This document shows, piece after piece, positions 60,911 through 64,000 of a stretch of 64,000 nucleotides of DNA (its first letter is position 1; every line of letters starts with the position of its first letter). Source of the stretch: Mesorhizobium sp. Lineage in GTDB: Bacteria; Pseudomonadota; Alphaproteobacteria; Rhizobiales; Rhizobiaceae. The notes beneath the pieces were generated by a model, which worked only from the letters and a program-made list of their open reading frames with translations, searched no databases and was not told where the DNA came from. The DNA lies in the NCBI GenBank assembly GCA_004020875.1, contig SAPZ01000018.1, forward strand, positions 1 to 64,000. Reading direction: 5' to 3'. The translations under genes and the position numbers were made by a program.

Positions 60911-61429
60911 TCATTTTTTCGGCAGCAATTTGATGCCGGGCGCCGGAGTTTCCAAGGCGTCCGCATCCTGGCCCGTCGTCGGGATCTCGATCCAGCGATC
61001 AGTGGCGTCGCCGCATTCCTGCACCACCGGGAAATAGAGCATCTGGCCGGCCGGCAAGTCGGCCGCAAGCGAGGCCCGGAAGACGAATTCGTCATAGAAT
61101 TCGTCCGGCAAATTGCCGCCGCTCCAGCCGACTTCCTTGACGCCGGTGGTAAGCGTTTCGCCGTAGAGCTGGTAGGATTTCTCGTAGTTGCCCTTCTTGG
61201 TCTGCAGCGTCCAGCCGGGCTTGGGCATCGGCTTCACCGCGATGACGCCCTCCGGGATCTGCACGCGCACAGCCGTCGTCGTCTTGCCCTCGCAGCCATG
61301 CGGCACGCGCAAGACCGCCTTGTAGGTCGAGCCGACAGCCGCTTCCTGCGTTTCTAGCGTGATATGGGCGAGCGCGGCATTGGTCCCGAGCGTGCAAAGC
61401 GCGCCCGCCGCCAAGATATATTTCTTCAT
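60911..61429 (-). CDS. YcnI-family (DUF1775) copper-binding protein
   Basis: A 172-residue exported protein. The signal peptide MKKYILAAGALCTLGTNAAL is followed by mature AHITLETQEAAVGSTYKAVLRVPHGCEGKTTTAVRVQIPEGV, where the new N-terminal His is the YcnI copper ligand. The remainder is a cupredoxin-like beta fold. YcnI proteins act with CopCD/YcnJ in copper acquisition. It sits between the PCu(A)C and CopCD genes. Confidence 0.9.
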   Translation of the reverse strand: MKKYILAAGALCTLGTNAALAHITLETQEAAVGSTYKAVLRVPHGCEGKTTTAVRVQIPEGVIAVKPMPKPGWTLQTKKGNYEKSYQLYGETLTTGVKEVGWSGGNLPDEFYDEFVFRASLAADLPAGQMLYFPVVQECGDATDRWIEIPTTGQDADALETPAPGIKLLPKK

Positions 61430-61459
61430 GAATTGTCCCTCTGATTTCGGATCGGCGGA

Positions 61460-62014
61460 TTATTCGGCGTGGTCCATGTCCATGTCGCCACTGCCTGTCT
61501 CTCCGATGCCTTCGACGGCGAACTCGACGTTGACGCTGCCTGCCTTCTCGAAGGTCAGCGTGGCGGGAAATTTCTCGCCCTGCTTCGGCTGCCGCTTCAG
61601 GCCGGTGAACATCAGATGGTAGGCGCCGGGCTTCAGCGCGACCTTGCCGCCGGCCGGGATCTCCAGCCCGCCCTCGACCGGCCGCATGGTCATGACGCCG
61701 TCCTTGACGCCCATCTCATGCAGTTCGGCCTTGTCGGAGATGTCGGAGGAAATCGACAGCAGCCGGTCGGACGCGCGGCCCTTGTTGACCACGGTGAAAT
61801 AGCCGCCGGCGACCTTGGCGCCGGGCGGCGTCGCCCGCGACCAGGGATGGTCGATCTCGAGGTCGCCGGCCTTGAACTCATGCGCGACGGCGCCGGGAAT
61901 GCACGCCAGGAGAAGAACAACGAAAAGCGCGGCGAAGGCGAGACGCCGCTGGAAGTCGAGTTGCGGCGTGCCGCGAAGGGCGAAGGCTTGCGCCTGGGAT
62001 AGAAGATTGGACAT
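61460..62014 (-). CDS. PCu(A)C-family periplasmic copper chaperone
   Basis: About 184 residues with an N-terminal membrane/signal segment (RLAFAALFVVLLLACIPGAVAH). The PCu(A)C core holds IDHPWSRATPPGAKVAGGYFTV, AELHEMGVKDGVMTMRPVEGGLEIPAGGKVALKPGAYHLMF, with the Met/His copper ligands H-x10-M-x21-H-x-M in order. It ends with a Met/His-rich tail (DMDMDHAE). The family delivers Cu(I) to cytochrome oxidase or to copper importers. It overlaps no neighbour and lies 30 bp before the YcnI gene. Confidence 0.9.
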   Translation of the reverse strand: MSNLLSQAQAFALRGTPQLDFQRRLAFAALFVVLLLACIPGAVAHEFKAGDLEIDHPWSRATPPGAKVAGGYFTVVNKGRASDRLLSISSDISDKAELHEMGVKDGVMTMRPVEGGLEIPAGGKVALKPGAYHLMFTGLKRQPKQGEKFPATLTFEKAGSVNVEFAVEGIGETGSGDMDMDHAE

Positions 62015-62102
62015 GGGTGCTCCATGATATGAGGATCGCGCCGCTTTGCGGCCACGAACAGTTTGATCTTTGGATGAACGGGCTCGCGGAAGGTTCCGCG
62101 GA

Positions 62103-62477
62103 TCAGCCGATTGCCGGTGGCGCGCGCGGATTGGCCGGCGAGCGATCGCGGGCGAAGTCCAAGTGCTGGAAGACAGGGACTGCAAAAGCGACGGTCTCGG
62201 ACGCTGTCGCCGTGTGAAGCGCATTCGCCTCCGGCGGTGGCAGATGCGCCGGCGAAACCATGCTGCAGCCGAGCGAGCAGCAGGCCGGCATTTGCTGCTG
62301 GTGCGGATCGCCGCCGGGGAGTTTTACGGCCCCTTCATGCGTGCAGATGACGTTGCCGAACGCATCGAGCTGCGACGGCGCGCCAAAGGCGAAGGCGCCG
62401 AGCGACGACTGAAGCAACAGGAGCAGCGCCGCGACGAACGCGGCCGGCATGCTCCATCGTCTCAGCCGGATATGCAA
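62103..62477 (-). CDS. DUF2946-like small exported protein, copper cluster
   Basis: About 124 residues: a hydrophobic signal (MPAAFVAALLLLLQSSLGAF), then FGNVICTHEGAV and a Cys/Met-rich PACCSLGCSM motif that could bind copper, and a Pro/Ala-rich end. Small proteins of this pattern are common next to PCu(A)C and CopCD genes. The best start is TTG at 62477, with GGGAGAGG 7 nt upstream; ATG 62450 is the alternative. It is the first gene of the copper cluster. Confidence 0.65.
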   Translation of the reverse strand: MHIRLRRWSMPAAFVAALLLLLQSSLGAFAFGAPSQLDAFGNVICTHEGAVKLPGGDPHQQQMPACCSLGCSMVSPAHLPPPEANALHTATASETVAFAVPVFQHLDFARDRSPANPRAPPAIG

Positions 62478-62574
62478 CGGAAAGCCTCTCCCGGAAACCT
62501 GACGGACCCTAGCACGGGGAATGCGGCCGGAAAATCGGCAAAACCGTGCTGCGGCAACGCGGCGCGATACCCGT

Positions 62575-63510
62575 TCATGCCCGGGCAAATGTGCCCGATA
62601 ACGTACCGTCGGCGGGCTGCGCCTGGCGTCCTTCAGGTATCGAGCTCAGCAGCGTCTGGCGCGCCGACTTCAGGTGCTTGCGGCAGGCGGCGTCCACCTT
62701 GCCGGGATCGCGTGATTTGAGCGCCGCGATATAGGCGAGATGCTCCTGCACCGCGACTTCGTTGCGCTGGCGCTCCTCGGCCTTGTTCCACTGATAATGG
62801 TAGTGGAAGATCATCGCGATCACGTCATAGAAGTCGACGATGAAGCGGTTGTGCGAGGCGCGATGGATCAGCCGGTGGAAACGCTCGTCCAGCTCGGAGA
62901 ACTCGTTGAAGCGGTTGGCGATGTCGCTGGCAAGCCGGCGATGATCGATTTCCAGCCGGTCGAGATCGGCCCACACCGCGCTGTCTTCCGGCAGCGCGGC
63001 GAAGGCAGCCGCCGAGCGCAGCTCAAACATCTCGCGGATCTCGGTCAGCTCCAGCGCGAAGGCGCGCGTGAAACCCTTCAGCACCCAGTGGCTGTTGCGC
63101 CGCTTCTCGATCAGCCCGAAGCGCGAGAAGCGGATCAGGAACTCGCGCACGCTGGTGGTGCCCACCCCGATCTCGCGCGCCAGCTCCAGCTCGTTGATCT
63201 GCATGCCGGCCTCGGCGCCGCCGGCAAGCAGCCTGCGCATGAAGGAGCGCTCGATGATCTCGGCCAGCGAGTCTGTCTCTTCCTCGGGGAAGAAATCCTC
63301 CGGCCGCGGCCCCCTGAGCACTGTCTTGTTGCGCTTGTTCCAGGCGATCAGCCCGGTCTCTTCCATGCGCGAAAGGATGCTGCGCACCGTGGTGCGGCTG
63401 ACACCGAGAAGCGTGCCCAGTTCCGGCTCGGACGGCAGGCTTTGGGTCTCGTCGAGCAGCCGCAGGCAGCGGTTGAACGCGTCCTTGTAGACGTTGTTGC
63501 TCTTCGACAT
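62575..63510 (-). CDS. GntR-family regulator with two winged helices and an FCD domain
   Basis: A 311-residue regulator. Winged helix 1 spans about residues 5-70 (LPSEPELGTLLGVSRTTVRSILSRMEETGLI). Winged helix 2 spans about 90-160 (INELELAREIGVGTTSVREFLIRFSRFGLIE). A C-terminal FCD domain follows (MFELRSAAAFAAL, LDERFHRLIHRASHN, VQEHLAYIAALKSRD). It is divergent from the UxaA-type gene, so it probably represses hexuronate/aldarate catabolism. A perfect 10-bp inverted repeat flanks the -35 box of that gene. It has the same tandem-winged-helix build as the regulator at 35827-36840. Confidence 0.87.
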   Translation of the reverse strand: MSKSNNVYKDAFNRCLRLLDETQSLPSEPELGTLLGVSRTTVRSILSRMEETGLIAWNKRNKTVLRGPRPEDFFPEEETDSLAEIIERSFMRRLLAGGAEAGMQINELELAREIGVGTTSVREFLIRFSRFGLIEKRRNSHWVLKGFTRAFALELTEIREMFELRSAAAFAALPEDSAVWADLDRLEIDHRRLASDIANRFNEFSELDERFHRLIHRASHNRFIVDFYDVIAMIFHYHYQWNKAEERQRNEVAVQEHLAYIAALKSRDPGKVDAACRKHLKSARQTLLSSIPEGRQAQPADGTLSGTFARA

Positions 63511-63583
63511 GGCCTGTATCCCCCAGCGCTTGCGACGGACGGCCGAAAGCGCGATATGACTGGTGTCTCCTAAGGCACGGCCC

Positions 63584-63605
63584 CGAAAAGCGGAATCGCT
63601 TTTCG
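63584..63605. repeat. short palindrome (CGAAAAGCG-GAAT-CGCTTTTCG)
   Basis: A 9-bp perfect stem with a GAAT loop, between the GntR gene and the uxaA promoter. It resembles the core of the rhizobial GAAAA/TTTTC intergenic repeats seen near 49970. Confidence 0.5.
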
Positions 63606-63661
63606 CCGGCTTGCCAAACGGGGCGGTCGCGCATCGAACAAAGGGCGCCGGCCGCCGCTGA

Positions 63662-63701
63662 TGAAAAAACAATTGACGCAAAAATGTTTTTTCACGATAA
63701 A
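63662..63701 (+). promoter_or_regulatory. uxaA-type promoter flanked by a regulator inverted repeat
   Basis: A -35 TTGACG (63673-63678) and a -10 GATAAA (63696-63701) are 17 bp apart. Arms TGAAAAAACA (63662-63671) and TGTTTTTTCA (63685-63694) are perfect inverses around the -35 box, with a 13-nt spacer. A regulator bound there would cover the promoter; the divergent GntR-type protein is the natural candidate. Confidence 0.6.
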
Positions 63702-63769
63702 AGACATTACCTTCAAATGGGCGCATGTCAATCCGCCCGCATTCCCAGGATGACCCAGGACAGCCGCTC

Positions 63770-64000
63770 GTGAACCCTGCAAACACCATTCTTCTTTCCC
63801 CCGCCGACAATGTCGCGGTTGCCAATGGCCACATCGAGATCGGCACGGCGCTGCCGGGCGGCGCCACCGCGATCGCGGTGATCGAGCCTGGCCACAAGGT
63901 TGCGATCAGGCCGATCGCGGCGGGTGAAGCAGTTGTGAAATACGCGCAGGCGATCGGCCGCGCCACGCAGGATATAGCGCCCGGCGAGCACGTCCATTCG
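63770..64000 (+). CDS. UxaA-family dehydratase, N-terminal SAF domain (partial)
   Basis: The first 77 residues of a UxaA-type altronate/galactarate dehydratase, cut by the window end. They form the SAF domain: TILLSPADNVAVANGHIEIG, AIAVIEPGHKVAIRPIAAGEAVVKYAQAIGRAT and DIAPGEHVHS. Full enzymes are about 500 residues and dehydrate D-altronate or galactarate in hexuronate catabolism. The start may be GTG 63770 (AGGACAG upstream) or ATG 63725. Confidence 0.8.
   Translation, partial: MNPANTILLSPADNVAVANGHIEIGTALPGGATAIAVIEPGHKVAIRPIAAGEAVVKYAQAIGRATQDIAPGEHVHS

Noticed and set aside
1..64000. CRISPR arrays, tRNA, rRNA and intact insertion sequences
   Set aside because: No regularly spaced repeat series, no T-loop signatures in a cloverleaf context, and no intact transposase were found by reading.

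Overview
The window looks like chromosomal DNA of a high-GC alphaproteobacterium of the Rhizobiales, most likely Mesorhizobium or a close relative. The evidence is a NadQ-type regulator next to nadABC, dense ABC uptake operons, rhizobial palindromic repeats, a CTTGAA-N17-CCAAAT (RpoH-type) promoter, and Rhizobiales-like polA, Zur and RNase D genes. This placement is inferred from gene content; no similarity search was run.

Layout. 0-5.3 kb: a minus-strand catabolic operon (ribose-type ABC binding protein and permease without an ATPase, epimerase, CMD-family protein, amidase). 5.3-7.1 kb: a scar holding a truncated conjugal coupling-protein gene (traG type). 7.2-12 kb: nadQ-nadABC with tandem operators, plus a small WYL-like gene. 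12-12.9 kb: degenerate DNA. 12.9-26.8 kb: a minus-strand island with a molybdopterin S/N-oxide reductase, nitrilase, aspartoacylase-like hydrolase, IclR regulator, DUF1989 protein, Liv-type ABC importer, four-domain rhodanese, thiol dioxygenase and cystathionine lyase. 27-31.7 kb: a BMP-type (nucleoside-like) ABC importer. 31.9-38.9 kb: amidase, second DUF1989 protein, polysaccharide deacetylase, LysR and GntR regulators, a leaderless PotD-like protein, azoreductase. 39-45 kb: frameshifted acyltransferase, small membrane proteins, RNase D, M20 peptidase, and an unannotated small RNA. 45.1-50 kb: polA, zur, aldo/keto reductase. 50-57.7 kb: sugar ABC operon with isomerase and dehydrogenase under a divergent LacI regulator. 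57.7-62.5 kb: gnd and a copper-handling cluster. 62.6-64 kb: GntR regulator divergent from the start of a UxaA-type dehydratase gene.

Two observations stand out. First, the minus strand at about 44.80-44.95 kb reads as a three-hairpin RNA. Every loop carries UCCCCC, the last hairpin is an intrinsic terminator, and an RpoH-type promoter lies upstream. This is the architecture of anti-Shine-Dalgarno 'cuckoo'/alpha-r14-like sRNAs. Second, the Liv-importer operon and the cystathionine-lyase/thiol-dioxygenase/rhodanese operon share the operator GTTGCA-N5-TGCAAC, placed 7-8 nt downstream of the -10 box in both. That makes the 12.9-26.8 kb block look like one regulon for uptake and breakdown of an acylated or amidated organosulfur compound, possibly a sulfoxide.
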